A stretch of DNA of 64,000 nucleotides from Littorina saxatilis. Lineage: Eukaryota > Mollusca > Gastropoda > Littorinimorpha > Littorinidae. The notes under the pieces are model-generated. The model was not told the DNA's origin. It ran no database searches and saw only the letters and a list, made by a program, of their open reading frames with translations. Positions 25,001-33,480 of the stretch are shown here, one piece after another. The stretch is from assembly GCF_037325665.1 (NCBI RefSeq), contig NC_090254.1:19992216-20056215 (forward strand). Direction: 5' to 3'. The stretch's first letter is position 1, and each line of letters starts with the position of its first letter. The position numbers were made by a program, and so were the translations under genes.

Positions 25001-27887
25001 TCGATGACCAAAGTGTGAAAAACAAATGGAAAGCCAACTGGCTGTCAGAAGAAGTGACTGTCATTATCAACAAGAAAGAAAGGCGCCAGCTCATTGGTGA
25101 CAGTATCGCCAAGATATCCATTCCCGGTCAGGCCGTGTGCACGTGGTGCGACAACGGCCACTGCGTGGTGAAATACGGACTTGGTGGAAAAAATTTGTTG
25201 GTTCTGGAAGTTTTCAAGTCAGTTTTGTGTGTGTGTGATTGTTATAAATTACACTTTTGTTTAAAATGCTAAAACATATTATTCTTGTGGTTTTTATAGC
25301 TTTTTAAAAAAGCATGATCTAATTTTTTGCTATCAGGAGAGGCCCCAAAATGGCCTTCATAATTCTAACATTCATTTTCCGTCAGGGGGGCTTTGAACCC
25401 CCTACCGGGGCGTTGCCCCTGGACCCCACCAGGGGCCTATGTGGCCCCTGGACCCTGGCTTATTTTCCTACTTTTGGAACATTTGCTGTCTCATGTCTGC
25501 AAAGCGACATGCTATTTGGGACCAATGCACGTTTTTTTCCTTTCTCGTGTGATCTTGCCGCGAGGTTCCGCTTGTTACCAGCTGAAAAAAAGAAGGGGCA
25601 TAACCTCACCAGAACCGCCCATTTATCCTTGCTGTAAAGGCTTTTCTCTTATTTTATTTTTTACTGATTCTTTTTTTGAAAGACTCTTATTTCGGGGCAA
25701 ACTGTGTACATGCTACAACTTCAGAAACTCTGAAGCAGATTTACACACCAAATACCAGTGCTGTGGAACCTCCTTTTAATACCTCCGAAATGTGAGAAAG
25801 TCAACAGGTTTTAAAAAGGATCGAGTATATTAACAAAGAATGGAGTCTTGATATGAAGGAAAATTCACAGAGGTTATGAATATAAAACCTGAAAAATAGG
25901 GGGGGGGGGGGGGGCAGTCTAACATGGGGGGGGGGGGGGTGTGTGTCAGACTTGTACAGATTTTATAGACAGCAATTATGAGCATTTTGGGTAATCTAGC
26001 TGCTGTTCATATTAGATAGGTGTTTACTGCTGGTTCAGTTTTATATGTGATTGAATCAAAAAATGTATTGTTTTGTCAATAACAAACGTTCCAACAACCT
26101 ACCTTTCTTGTTTTTGATTCTATTATTTATATGTGATTGGTTTTCAGCAAGGGGTACTTCGTGCAACCTACGATCATTGAGACGAAAGATCCATCTCACA
26201 AAATGATGCAAGAGGTATGTTGGATGATTTTCCCTCTGCACCTGATTCTGCGCAGAAATAGTCCATGTCTATGAGTTCAATACATCATTACATCCTCAAA
26301 TGCACTGCAGAAATTATCAGTTGAACAGTATAGTTGTGAGACACTTCAAATAAGAGGCACCTTGTAAAGAAGTTCTTGAAAGAAAGAAAGTCTGGAAATG
26401 GAGGAATAGAATGCTAATTCAAATTACATTCAATTTAAGGGGAGACACCAGTGTTCAGAGTGATTTTTTGTGTTTAATAACTCTCGAGTCTAATTTTTTT
26501 TTAGAATTAAAGTATTCAGTCTATCTCCTTAGAAAATAGTAAAAAAAATAAAATTGTACAGTCGGTTGCCATGGTAGCAATCCAAGATGGCCGCCAAACA
26601 GCACATTTTCAAAATAGTAAGGCTTTTATAAAACTGCATGGAATTTTGTTTTGAAGCTTGTTATGTGTACTTTAATACAATGCCAAAAATGTGTTCAGAG
26701 AATATTTTTGATCTGTCGATTCTTAGTGATAAAAATGAGTGATGTTGAATTTTATGAAAAAACATCACAAAAAATTATATAACTTCTCACACACACACAA
26801 ATTCCACAATATTCTCTGAACATTTTTGAGAGAATATATTACTTAAGATGTATGCAAAGTTTCAACAACGGAAGTTTATTAGAAAACATGACTCAGGCTT
26901 TTGAAGTGACATAAATGTAGTTTTGAGAAAATGCACAAAACATGAAGAAAATTGAATTATTGTACACAAAAATTTACCGACATGTAACAAAACAACGCTG
27001 ACTCTGAAATCAATTCTTGCTTGATTCCATAAGAAAAACAAAAACTAAATTCAACAAAAAAAACCAGAAAAAAAAACCAGTGTTCCGCAAGCACCAAATA
27101 ACCTGTTCTGAGGTCGCAATGATCAACTCTCATCAGTAATGCGCACGCTGCATAAAGTATGCCCATTCATAATTCCCAACTTGTTACCAGTCGAGCCGCT
27201 TGTCTTGGACCTCTTTTGGACTTGAATTGAATAGTCAGTGAGTCGTTTAACAGTGTCCTTTATTTTTTATACAACAATATTTGGTTTGATTTCTGTGAAT
27301 TGCCTTGCAATGCCATGGGCACTTCGGAAGCTCCTCTCCAGCTTCCACCTCTGCATCTGTAGAGACAAACATAAATTCTAAATTAATATGTCTAAGAAAA
27401 ACCCAAATACTGCTATTCACATATATAACCCCCCCCCCCCCCCCCATTTAAAAAAGGTATTGTTATGTAATAAGATGCTATTTGTGCGCATGCGTATGTA
27501 AGTGCTGACAGTCAAGCAGTGATGAATAGCTGTTGAAAAAACATGTGAATGGTGCTGAGGTGGTTGAGAGCTAGTGAACGGTCTGGTTTACAGCAATTGC
27601 ACATCCATCGCATGCAGAAACCTTAATAAATTATGGTCTGCAATGTTCACTCACTGGGACATGCGAATGCATGTTTGTTTATGCTATAAAAAAAAACACC
27701 TGTGATCACAGGAGGAAGCTATTATACTTGAGAAAATAAATGAGCAAAGAACAGATGTTTTTCCCCAACACTGACAAACCTGGTGACCACCAAGCTTCAC
27801 AGTAGCAACCCATAACAGACTGTGCATCCTATTCAGTTTCTTTGCATCAGGATGTTGTTACTTTGATTCTGTACTTCAGCACAACAA

Positions 27888-27944
<57 letters not shown>

Positions 27945-30900
27945 GAGCCAGAGCCGCACACATAACCAACAAATTGTATTTACTAATATATTTTTTAAAA
28001 GAAGAAAACAAATACATACCGAACCAGCTCATTTGCTGCTTGGCATCTTCCCTGCTCTCCTTGGGCTAGTATTCAACTGCACCAGACTTCCCCGGAGATG
28101 CCTGGTGTTGCACCATGGCTGAACAAAGTCATTTTCGTATTGATTGTTCTTCTTGTAAGCGGTTTATTTGCTTTGCTTTTTTTTTCCGGAGAAAAGATTA
28201 CCATAAGGCCTGCCTTCTCGTTGTCAGAGATGGCGAACTCCGTGTAGTCCGTATCTACCGTCGCGGCAGTCCGCTCCGCAACTCTAAAATAAGTCCTGGT
28301 TCAAAACACTCATGGAAACATGCTTCACACGTACACCACCGATGGTGATTTCTTGCTCCATCCCATCTCAAGTGAAGAAGCATAGTTTCCTGCCAATTTC
28401 CCTTCTCGAAGAAGTAAAATGCACGCACTTGTTCCGATTCGTTCGTAGCAATAGCAGACGACGCTATCGATTCGGACTTTCTGTTTAAACTTCTGTCACG
28501 CGAGCCTCTGTAACTGACCTGAATCTACCCGATTTTCTTCTCATTAGCATGTCTAGCACTGAACTCGGGGCAAAACTTGTGACCAACTGAAGTTTCAAGA
28601 AAGATATCCAAGAAAAATCGCAGCAGAAGGTGCTACACATCGCCTTTGGCAAGCTCTTGCGGAAATCAAGAATACTGCATTCTGGGAAGGCCGAATTGAA
28701 CCGAACCTAGACCGAGCATAAACAAAGTTTAATTTCTGCGATTCGATTGGTCAGTACCGAAAACTGTTCATACGGAATCTTCCGGAATCTTCATCGGTTC
28801 TCTTCGGCTCATTGGAATGTCTTTCACAGTTGCTGTTACAAACGGCGCGAAATCCGTAAAGGGAAATTCCCGTTGTGTGTCATCCACCAACTTCGCAAAG
28901 AAAAGACAACTCCTCCCAGTCATACAAACGTGACCACGCTTGACGATGTTTTTTTAACTCACAGTCAACTCCGAAACATGCTCATTTTGTTAGCTATTTT
29001 GTGTTTTTTAATACATAATTGCATACACATACATTGTTTATTTACCCGTTTTGACCGTTTATGATTCATTCTGATCTAAAATAAATACATCAGAGTAACC
29101 AGAAGAGGTTCAAAATGCAGAATCGGAAAGAAAATGGGAATGACCATGGAACAAAAAAATCACATTTTTCACTGTGGTGTCTGCCCTTAATTCAACAAAA
29201 CTTTATTATCTGAATGTAAGACAAACAGAAAAAAGAATTGGGCTCGTATTCACAAATAACATCACATAAAATCACACTCTCGAAACACATCACATTTACA
29301 CATAAATATACACATAACCCAAAACACACGCGTCCTAGCATATAACCACGTCATGTCCCAAATAGACACTAGTTTTGAGGACAGAAAAACCAAGTTAGCA
29401 TAGCACCGCACACATCCATACTCGCATACATATCCACCTATGTACTCTCATTTGTCTGTTATAATATTAAATACGTTATCTTTGCTAGTCAACTTAAAAT
29501 TATGAAAAACCACTGTGTGTTTCTAAAACAACTTAATACACTATGTGACATACAAATCCATCCCGCAAGCTTACTTTTTCACTGAAACTAATCACCTTGC
29601 AGAAAATGGTCATACATACTCTCATGTCCGTTATGATAATAAATACATTATCATTAATATCCTTGCTTAGTCAACTTAAAATTATGAAAAATCACTGTGT
29701 TTCTTAAAAAAAAAACTACACTTTGTGACATACAAATCCATCCCACAAGCTTATACTTTTTCACTGTCTTCTTCTTGATCTGCGTTCCCAGCCATGTTTT
29801 CACTAAAACAAATCATCTTGCAGGAAATTTTCGGTCCTGTGCTGACCGTCTACGTTTATCCAGACGACCAGTTTGAGCAGACGGCAAAACTGGCCAATGA
29901 AACCTCACCCTTTGCCCTCACCGGCGCCATCTTCGTGCAAGAGCAGACGGCACGCATGAAACTGTGTGAAACTTTCCACGAGGCGGCTGGCAACTTCTAC
30001 ATCAATGACAAAAGCACTGGATCCATCGTAGGACAACAGCCTTTCGGTGGTGCGAGGATGTCCGGTGAGTGCATGAATGCTACTTTGGAAATGGCTTGGG
30101 GGGGGAAGGGGGGCAACTGTTGCTGGCTCAGAGGGGGGGGGGGGGGGGGGGGAGGAGGAGGGGGGCAACTGTTGCTGTGATATCTTTGACTGAAATCTTA
30201 CTAAGAAGCTGGCCTCTGTGTATATTTGGAATTGTATATGCTTGTGAGATTTCAATTGTGGTAACAAAATGAGCTCTGAAAAACGCTCCCTGTGTTGGCT
30301 CAAATAAGGATGAATTCAGATATGAGATGATGGAGTTTGGGGGAAGGGGGATAATAGACGAATTTCAAAAATAACTGTCAGGTTTGTATGGGTTGTGGGA
30401 GAGTGACCTTTTCCTGCAAAACGGCAGACTAACAATAGACTAGCAAGGAGTATGCCGGAAACACGTGCGTGACATGAAAATGCATATAATTATCATCAGA
30501 CTAGAGAGCATGAGAACAGGAAAGACAGAGCATGGAATGTGACTGACATTTGTGTTTTTCTATCAAAAAAATATTCTAGTAGTATAGTGAGACAGAACTA
30601 GGCGCTGCAGCACATCCGCAGACTGACACAAGCATCGTCTCACGAGAGTATGACTTTGCCAATGGACAACGAAAATAGTTAGAACTAGAGGAATACCCGC
30701 TTCGCCGGGTAGCCGGCTTCGCCGGGATGAAATACTTAGAGCCGTACGCCGGCTTTGCCGGGTCCGAACAATGGACCCGCCAAGCTTAGGTCCCTCCCAG
30801 ATTCGTGGAATGGGAACAGCACGAAAATGATTCAGTGGCCATAATGCCATTCCTGACCATATCGAGTCCCATCCTTGTCGACGAATGTAACCGTGTTAAT

Positions 30901-31077
30901 CACCTTTGGAGGCGAACTCCACTCAAACAGGATTGAGCAATTTAGAGCTTATCTCTAAGCCCTTTTGAACTGTTATGGCTTTTCAAAGGAAGGCCAGTAC
31001 ATACAAATACACAAAAGCCGCCAGACCACATCACAAACAGAACTGAACAATCCCCAGGTGTTGCTCACATAGAGAGA

Positions 31078-31123
<46 letters not shown>

Positions 31124-31948
31124 GAGAAGCCGTATCTATAGAGAGATAGATGACAGTGTATTTTTCGCGTGGCTATAAATTGATTCGACCTTTGCACTTT
31201 TACAGTGAGGATAATTTACGGGTCCAATTTACGTTATGGACACTGCGGTGACCTTCTAAAAATAGTAACAGAACGCCGGGAATATCCGAAGATGCCCCCC
31301 TCATACTATAGTGCACCATACGAAGGAAGGGAGGTAAACGCTGAAAACATGGAGAAGATGAGAAGATAAGGAAGAGTTACTGGGAATGGTGAAATGAACA
31401 CAAAAACCAAAATCGGTTCAGCGCTGCGCGCTGAGAGCACGTGTTGAAATATCTCATCGATGATATTGTGTCCGGGGTGTAGCTGAATACGGTGTCCAAA
31501 TTTGAAAAAGATCCACCGAGAACTTTGGCTTTGGTGTGTCGGTATGGGGGCCCGGGTAGCTGAGGTGGAACCAAAATAGCTGAGGTGGAACCAAAATCGG
31601 TTCAGCGCTGCGCGCTGAGAGCACGTGTTGAAATATCTCATCGATGAGGTTGTGTCCGGGGTCTCTGTGAATAAGCCCACCAAATTTGAAGCAGATCCAT
31701 CGAGAACTTTGGCCGTGCATCGCGAAGACACAGACAGACAGATACACACACAGACACAAGTCGTATATATATATAGAAGATGACAGCAGTTTTCTCTGTG
31801 TCCTATATTAAATGCTTTTCTTTCTACTGCAGGGACGAACGACAAGGCAGGAGGCCCCCACTACCTGACCAAGTTCATCTCGCAGCAGTCCGTCAAGGAG
31901 CGACACATACCCCTCAAAACCTGGCACTACCCCAACATGGAGAAGTGA
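7101..31948 (+). CDS. ALDH4A1: Delta-1-pyrroline-5-carboxylate dehydrogenase, mitochondrial (complete gene, 14 coding exons)
   Basis: Oxidises glutamate semialdehyde (from pyrroline-5-carboxylate) to glutamate with NAD+ in the mitochondrial matrix, the last step of proline and ornithine breakdown. The coding parts are 7101-7141, 10001-10202, 11136-11183, 13320-13475, 14280-14360, 15875-15946, 16565-16639, 17702-17889, 20790-20863, 23572-23813, 24373-24458, 26148-26214, 29824-30064 and 31833-31948. All junctions are GT-AG and all phases match. The sum is 1689 nt, or 562 aa plus stop, against 563 in human. Visible landmarks are a basic presequence, PFNFTAIGG (N210), KPSD (K232), the FTGSVKTFK cofactor loop, the general base E313 in ECGGKN, the nucleophile C347 in NGQKCSACSR, and EIFGPVLTVYVYPD. 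No damage is seen. Confidence 0.97.
7650..7850. mobile_element. Degraded MITE of the CAGTGGAACCCCC family (family L)
   Basis: Shares the AACCCCC start, the ATTTAAGACCTC, GAAAATCAGGTCTTAAAAA and ATTTACAGG stretches with the better copy at 10,586-10,758. The right end is not clear. Confidence 0.45.
8299..9747. mobile_element. hAT-like non-autonomous element with a family A insertion
   Basis: Imperfect terminal inverted repeats: CAGGGGTCGACAC on the left and GTGTCAAACCCTG on the right. Flanked by the 5-bp duplication AGCTA (8294-8298 and 9748-9752). No transposase. The middle (8522-9380) is a later insertion, leaving about 590 bp of its own sequence. The 5-bp duplication is short for hAT (usually 8) but known for the hAT5 subgroup. 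Confidence 0.6.
8522..9380 (+). mobile_element. Family A Helentron-like element, copy 2
   Basis: About 97% alike by eye to copies 1, 3 and 5, from ATTTAGTCAAG to CGACTTGTT, with a (TG)n tract near the left end. Nested inside the hAT-like element. Confidence 0.7.
9838..9871. repeat. (TG)n microsatellite
   Basis: Uninterrupted TG dinucleotides in ALDH4A1 intron 1, about 130 bp before exon 2. Confidence 0.9.
10001..10202 (+). CDS. ALDH4A1: ALDH4A1 coding exon 2
   Basis: Encodes the start of the mature protein, including NEPLLEYRPGSKES and IPIVIGDEEIRT, both characteristic of P5C dehydrogenases. Acceptor TTTTACACAG, donor GTAAGT. Confidence 0.95.
10225..10490. mobile_element. Possible hAT-like MITE just inside intron 2
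   Basis: Inverted ends AGGGATGACCAAAT and ATTTGGCCATCCCT, with internal repeats of CTCGCCTGGCTGG type. It begins 22 bp after the exon 2 donor. The target duplication is unclear. Confidence 0.45.
10586..10758. mobile_element. MITE with TACAGTGGAACCCCCC ends (family L)
   Basis: 173 bp with inverted ends CAGTGGAACCCCCCTTTTAA and the reverse complement, flanked by TA. TA target and CAGTGG ends suggest a Tc1/mariner-pogo-type parent. Related degraded copies lie near 7,650, 17,253, 25,757 and 33,022. Confidence 0.65.
11136..11183 (+). CDS. ALDH4A1: ALDH4A1 coding exon 3
   Basis: A 16-codon exon encoding PFDHQKKVATFYYATP, the family's PFDH motif. Acceptor TGTTGCAG, donor GTAAGT; it keeps the frame at both ends. 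Confidence 0.95.
11424..11480. repeat. (CA)n microsatellite
   Basis: About 28 CA units in intron 3, between exon 3 and the pogo-like element. Confidence 0.95.
11575..12554. mobile_element. Pogo/Tigger-like non-autonomous DNA transposon
   Basis: Inverted ends CAGTGGTACCTCT and AGAGGTACCACTG flanked by TA on both sides, about 980 bp. CAGTGGTACC ends and a TA target are typical of pogo/Tigger elements. No long transposase frame remains. Confidence 0.65.
13320..13475 (+). CDS. ALDH4A1: ALDH4A1 coding exon 4
   Basis: Encodes 52 residues of the N-terminal helical region of the aldehyde dehydrogenase fold (ARRDWERRPQEERSQIFLKA). Acceptor TTCTGCCAG, donor GTGAGT. A 41-bp minisatellite follows about 200 bp into the next intron. 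Confidence 0.95.
13686..14050. repeat. 41-bp minisatellite, about 9 copies
   Basis: Units contain GTTGTTGCGAGGCTTGTGCC then AAGGTTGCAGCTACCCG, alternating between slightly different forms. They give open frames on both strands, which is a by-product of a unit without stops. Confidence 0.9.
14280..14360 (+). CDS. ALDH4A1: ALDH4A1 coding exon 5
   Basis: 27 codons encoding AKNIQQAEIDAAAELVDFLR and the start of the following strand. Acceptor TTTCAACAG, donor GTGAGT. The 1.5-kb intron after it carries a retroposon with an 11-bp target duplication. Confidence 0.95.
14620..14979 (+). mobile_element. SINE-like retroposon (family G), copy 1
   Basis: 360 bp from a CCCCCCGCAGGTTAGGG start to an AAATAAAGAAAG tail. 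It is flanked by an exact 11-bp duplication CTCCCACAACC (14609-14619 and 14980-14990), which shows LINE-driven insertion. No tRNA-like head is evident, so it could be a truncated LINE tail instead of a true SINE. Confidence 0.7.
15513..15640 (+). mobile_element. SINE fragment (central domain)
   Basis: Shares the CCCACCCCCGTGT, AAAAGACCTTGGTCATTCTG and AAGTGCAG stretches with the tRNA-derived SINE at 33,481-33,804. The head and tail are missing. Confidence 0.6.
15875..15946 (+). CDS. ALDH4A1: ALDH4A1 coding exon 6
   Basis: 24 codons encoding KVTEYQPISPDNTVTNSMIY and the RGVE link to the cofactor domain. Acceptor CTGTTGCAG, donor GTAAAC. The following 618-bp intron shows nothing recognisable. 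Confidence 0.93.
16565..16639 (+). CDS. ALDH4A1: ALDH4A1 coding exon 7
   Basis: 25 codons including CPFNFTAIGGHLPMAPALM. The Asn of PFNF (residue 210) lies in the conserved aldehyde dehydrogenase active-site region. Acceptor GATTTGCAG, donor GTCAGT. Confidence 0.95.
17253..17415. mobile_element. Degraded family L MITE in intron 7
   Basis: Begins AATGGAACCCCCCCCTT and keeps the AAATTTACAGAGGTTATGAA core seen in other copies. The right end is diverged (GGGGAGTTCCTTTGTA). Confidence 0.5.
17702..17889 (+). CDS. ALDH4A1: ALDH4A1 coding exon 8
   Basis: Encodes the NAD-binding region: NVALWKPSDTA with K232, then REAGLPPGVINFLPADG, then CGINFTGSV. It ends in phase 2 within the Lys codon of GSVK. 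Donor GTGAGA. Confidence 0.96.
18085..20305. repeat. Minisatellite of about 90-100 bp units, split by a LINE
   Basis: The unit runs from CATAGTATATTGTCTGTG through a (TG)n tract, GAGGGAATGTGCATGTCTGA and GGGAGAAATGCACGAGTG to GTGTACTT. One unit lies before the LINE (to 18152) and two after it (from about 20,109). Confidence 0.8.
18153..20108 (-). mobile_element. LINE (non-LTR retrotransposon), 5'-truncated, open reverse-transcriptase frame
   Basis: Inserted opposite to ALDH4A1 in intron 8. The open frame runs from the truncated left end (PFWTYIKAQRTEASG) to TAG near 18,351 and covers the reverse transcriptase. It has KAPGPDGIS, YRPISLTS, QHGFRSKRSCESQLL, MDFSKAFDRVCHELLL, SGVPQGSVIGPALFLLYIND, the catalytic FADD and the thumb, then a C-terminal domain ending DWNALPG..SLEAFKSRI. 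The endonuclease half is missing. About 200 bp of 3' UTR ends in an AAAGAAAGAAGAAG tail. It belongs to the Jockey/CR1/RTE-type lineages; the clade is not resolved by eye. No stop interrupts the frame, so insertion looks recent. Confidence 0.93.
20790..20863 (+). CDS. ALDH4A1: ALDH4A1 coding exon 9
   Basis: Encodes TFKRLWRQVAENLDNYKVYP and RIIG, completing the GSVKTFK loop. Ends one base into the codon for the residue before CGGKN. Donor GTAAGT. Confidence 0.95.
21261..21772 (-). mobile_element. tRNA-derived SINE (Ser/Leu-like head)
   Basis: The head at the right, read on minus, is GGTGGCCGAGTGGTAACGC followed by AGAGGTTGCGAGTTCGACCC, clear A- and B-box promoter motifs. The body is about 400 bp. 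The 3' end reads CGCGATATAAGCCTCATATT with an ATTGATTGATC tail, a tail I know from molluscan SINEs. Confidence 0.75.
21988..23559 (+). mobile_element. Family A Helentron-like element, copy 3, split by family B
   Basis: Same ends as the other family A copies. It is interrupted at 22179-22903. Its right end lies 12 bp before the acceptor AG of ALDH4A1 exon 10. Confidence 0.72.
22179..22903 (+). mobile_element. Family B Helentron-like element nested in family A
   Basis: Starts with the hairpin GAGTCACTTGAG..ATGTGACTC and a GGCCGGCC-rich stretch, and ends GCTCTTCTTGTT. Against uninvaded family A copies it sits inside a T run (seven T at 5975-5981, six plus one here), so it inserted between T and T without duplication. 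Contains TGACCTTTGACC motifs. Confidence 0.72.
23572..23813 (+). CDS. ALDH4A1: ALDH4A1 coding exon 10 (catalytic Cys and Glu)
   Basis: Carries the general base E313 (first codon completed here) in ECGGKNMHFVH and the catalytic C347 in FEYNGQKCSACSR. Acceptor TTCTTTTGCAG; a family A transposon ends only 12 bp upstream of it. Confidence 0.97.
23862..24155. repeat. Tandem repeat, about 60-bp units, five copies
   Basis: Units of the type GCATTTATTAGAATGGACAA followed by AATTAATTGAGCAGAAGAAC in intron 10. The right-hand units vary more than those in the middle. Confidence 0.85.
24373..24458 (+). CDS. ALDH4A1: ALDH4A1 coding exon 11
   Basis: Encodes AFARIKGYLDMAKSDPALTI and LAGGTCDD. Acceptor TTTTCCTACAG; the donor GTAGCG is weaker than the others but its phase fits exon 12. 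Confidence 0.93.
24949..25217 (+). pseudogene. Zinc-finger-like exon or fragment inside ALDH4A1 intron 11
   Basis: Two adjacent ATGs open a 90-codon frame (MASGFRIVLSAVEAL.., KWKANWLSEEV, GQAVCTWCDNG, VVKYGLGGKNLLVL) that ends at a possible donor GTCAGT. The C-x2-C followed by K/NYG..GK..L is the pattern of single BED-like fingers found in hAT-related gene families, but the expected His ligands are not in this exon. Codon pattern and start context look gene-like. It could be exon 1 of a nested gene or a transposon remnant; no second exon was found. Confidence 0.35.
25757..25935. mobile_element. Degraded family L MITE with poly-G tracts
   Basis: Has CAGTGCTGTGGAACCTCC at the left and the TTCACAGAGGTTATGAATA core. 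The right side is expanded into G homopolymers (about 25,898-25,940). Confidence 0.5.
26148..26214 (+). CDS. ALDH4A1: ALDH4A1 coding exon 12
   Basis: Encodes KGYFVQPTIIETKDPSHKMM and QE, the family's GYFV.PT motif. Acceptor GGTTTTCAG, donor GTATGT. A 3.6-kb intron with a TTAA-flanked transposon follows. Confidence 0.95.
26439..29186. mobile_element. TTAA-flanked DNA transposon, non-autonomous, in intron 12
   Basis: Left end GGGGAGACACCAGTG, right end (reverse complement) GGGCAGACACCACAGTG, flanked by TTAA on both sides (26435-26438 and 29187-29190). 2.75 kb long. A TTAA target and GGG-type ends fit the Kolobok superfamily; piggyBac also uses TTAA but usually begins CCC. No transposase frame is visible. 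It includes a poly-C run (27,428-27,445) and a (CA)n tract (27,889-27,938). Confidence 0.55.
29444..29823. repeat. Direct duplication of the 3' end of intron 12
   Basis: Two copies (about 29,444-29,606 and 29,615-29,823) share TCAACTTAAAATTATGAAAA, GACATACAAATCCATCCC and AATCA(C/T)CTTGCAG. The first copy ends in a decoy acceptor (AG near 29,602), the second in the true acceptor of exon 13. Confidence 0.7.
29824..30064 (+). CDS. ALDH4A1: ALDH4A1 coding exon 13
   Basis: Encodes EIFGPVLTVYVYPDDQ through GNFYINDKSTGSIVGQQPFG and GARMSG, matching the end of the catalytic domain and the oligomerisation region. Acceptor CATCTTGCAG, donor GTGAGT. Long poly-G tracts lie just downstream (about 30,100-30,170). 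Confidence 0.96.
30685..31777 (-). mobile_element. Helitron-like element, family D copy 2, in intron 13
   Basis: On minus it starts TCTATATATATACGAC and ends with the hairpin ACCCGGCGAAGCGGGT, then ATTCCTCTAG, with T following. It contains a (CA)n tract (31,079-31,117) and a direct duplication of the GCGCTGCGCGCTGAGAGCAC segment (about 31,396-31,530 and 31,592-31,720). Confidence 0.68.
31833..31948 (+). CDS. ALDH4A1: ALDH4A1 coding exon 14 (stop codon)
   Basis: Encodes GTNDKAGGPHYLTKFISQQS and the C-terminus ending THAT-like in HYPNMEK, with TGA at 31946-31948. Acceptor TTTCTACTGCAG. A Helitron-like element ends 55 bp upstream of the exon. Confidence 0.95.
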
Positions 31949-33019
31949 AAGCATTAATAACAACCCCAGGCTAATTGATTAATCAAAGCATTTGCTGCTG
32001 TTTGCTGTGAAAAGCGTGTTAATGGATGAAGAATACTCCTGGGTTTTAGCTTGCTGGTAGCTTTTTCAGAGACTGTTAGTGGATGAAGAATACTCCTGGG
32101 TTTTAGCTTGCTGGTATATATAGCTTTTTTCAGAGACTGTTAGTGGAACAACAGTGCTTGTGGATTTAGGTCATCTTTCTTCCATGCGGCCTTGTTAGTG
32201 TTTGTGTATTATTGCCTGTGGCGGCAGCTTGTGGTCAGAACGTATTTGACCTGTTGTATTTCCACACAAAAATCATGTTTGTAACATTTCAGAAGAAATG
32301 CAGCAGTTTCTTTTTGCGCTTGTGTGATTGGGTATGAAGGTTGAGCAAGAACAGCACTGGGAAAAAAGCAGAAGAAATATAATAATATACATAATCAGAA
32401 ACAAGTGTAGTAACCTAAGAGTGATGTGCTATATGATGAAAACGCCCATCTTATATTTCTTGGATATATTTACAATTTGAAAACCATGCAATGTTCTGTG
32501 AATCTAAAAAGACAGCAGTCGATCCTGTTGTCAACAGAGCATTTTTAGGCTTCAACATGCAGTGTATTATTCAGATTAAGATTAAGAAAAAGACCGGAGT
32601 TTTTGTCTTAGACTGTCTTTTACGTATAGGATATTCTCGTTTCACAGTGTTTTGGTGTTACTTAATTTGCATTGGCAATTAGTTGTAAATAACAGCATTA
32701 GGTAGAAATGGTATTGTGAGTGTAAAGAATGCCGGAGTTGACTGAAGTGATGTTGATATCTGTAGTTTATACATGTACCACATCTCTAGTGTAAATAGTC
32801 TCGTTGGTTGTTGATTTTATTTTATTTTAGTGTTCGCGTTGCGGTATTACCAGATGTATCTGGGTGAATCTTAATTGTGTTTGGGATGTGATTCTGTGAT
32901 TCATATATGGTTGCTTATTATGTTAGTGCGTGACTATATATAGCTGATTATGAAAAAATTTACCACTTTCACCCAAAATGGACGACGCATTATGAAAGAC
33001 AGCACCTTAGCAATTCTTA
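31949..33019 (+). other. ALDH4A1 3' UTR region with a short tandem duplication
   Basis: Unique AT-rich sequence after the stop. Around 32,018-32,148 a unit beginning GTTAGTGGATGAAGAATAC is repeated with small differences. I see no clear AATAAA signal, so the 3' end of the transcript cannot be placed. Confidence 0.4.
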
Positions 33020-33085
33020 TACAACGGAACCCTCCTTTTGACTAATTTAAGACGTACAAAAATTGAGAAAATCAGGTCTAAAGAC

Positions 33086-33456
33086 AACCCCCGCGGGTTA
33101 GGGGGAAGAATTTACCCGTTGCTCCCCAGCATATCGTAAGAGGCGACCAACTGATTCTGTTTCTCCTTTTACCCTTGTTAAGTGTTTCTTGTATAGAATA
33201 TAGTCAATGTTTGTAAAGATTTTAGTCAAGCAATATGTAAGAAATGTTAAGTCCTTTGCACTGGAAACTTGCATTCTCCCAGTAAGGTCATATATTGTAC
33301 CACGTTGCAAGCCCCTGGAGCAATTTTTTGATTAGTGCTTTTGTAAACAAGAAACAATTAACAAGTGGCTCTATCCCATCTCCCCCTTTCCGCGTCGCGA
33401 TATAACCTTCGTGGTTGAAAACGATGTCAAACACCAACTAAAGAAAGAAAGAAAGA
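33086..33456 (+). mobile_element. SINE-like retroposon (family G), copy 2
   Basis: Matches copy 1 (14,620-14,979) along its length and ends in an (AAAG)n tail. Flanked by near-identical 12-bp repeats AGGTCTAAAGAC (33074-33085) and AGGTCTTAAGAC (33457-33468), its target duplication in a family L MITE. Confidence 0.7.
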
Positions 33457-33480
33457 AGGTCTTAAGACAGATGGGGGAAC

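Noticed and set aside
24949-25217. Complete zinc-finger gene
   Set aside because: Only one half of the finger is present and no further exon could be found before ALDH4A1 exon 12.
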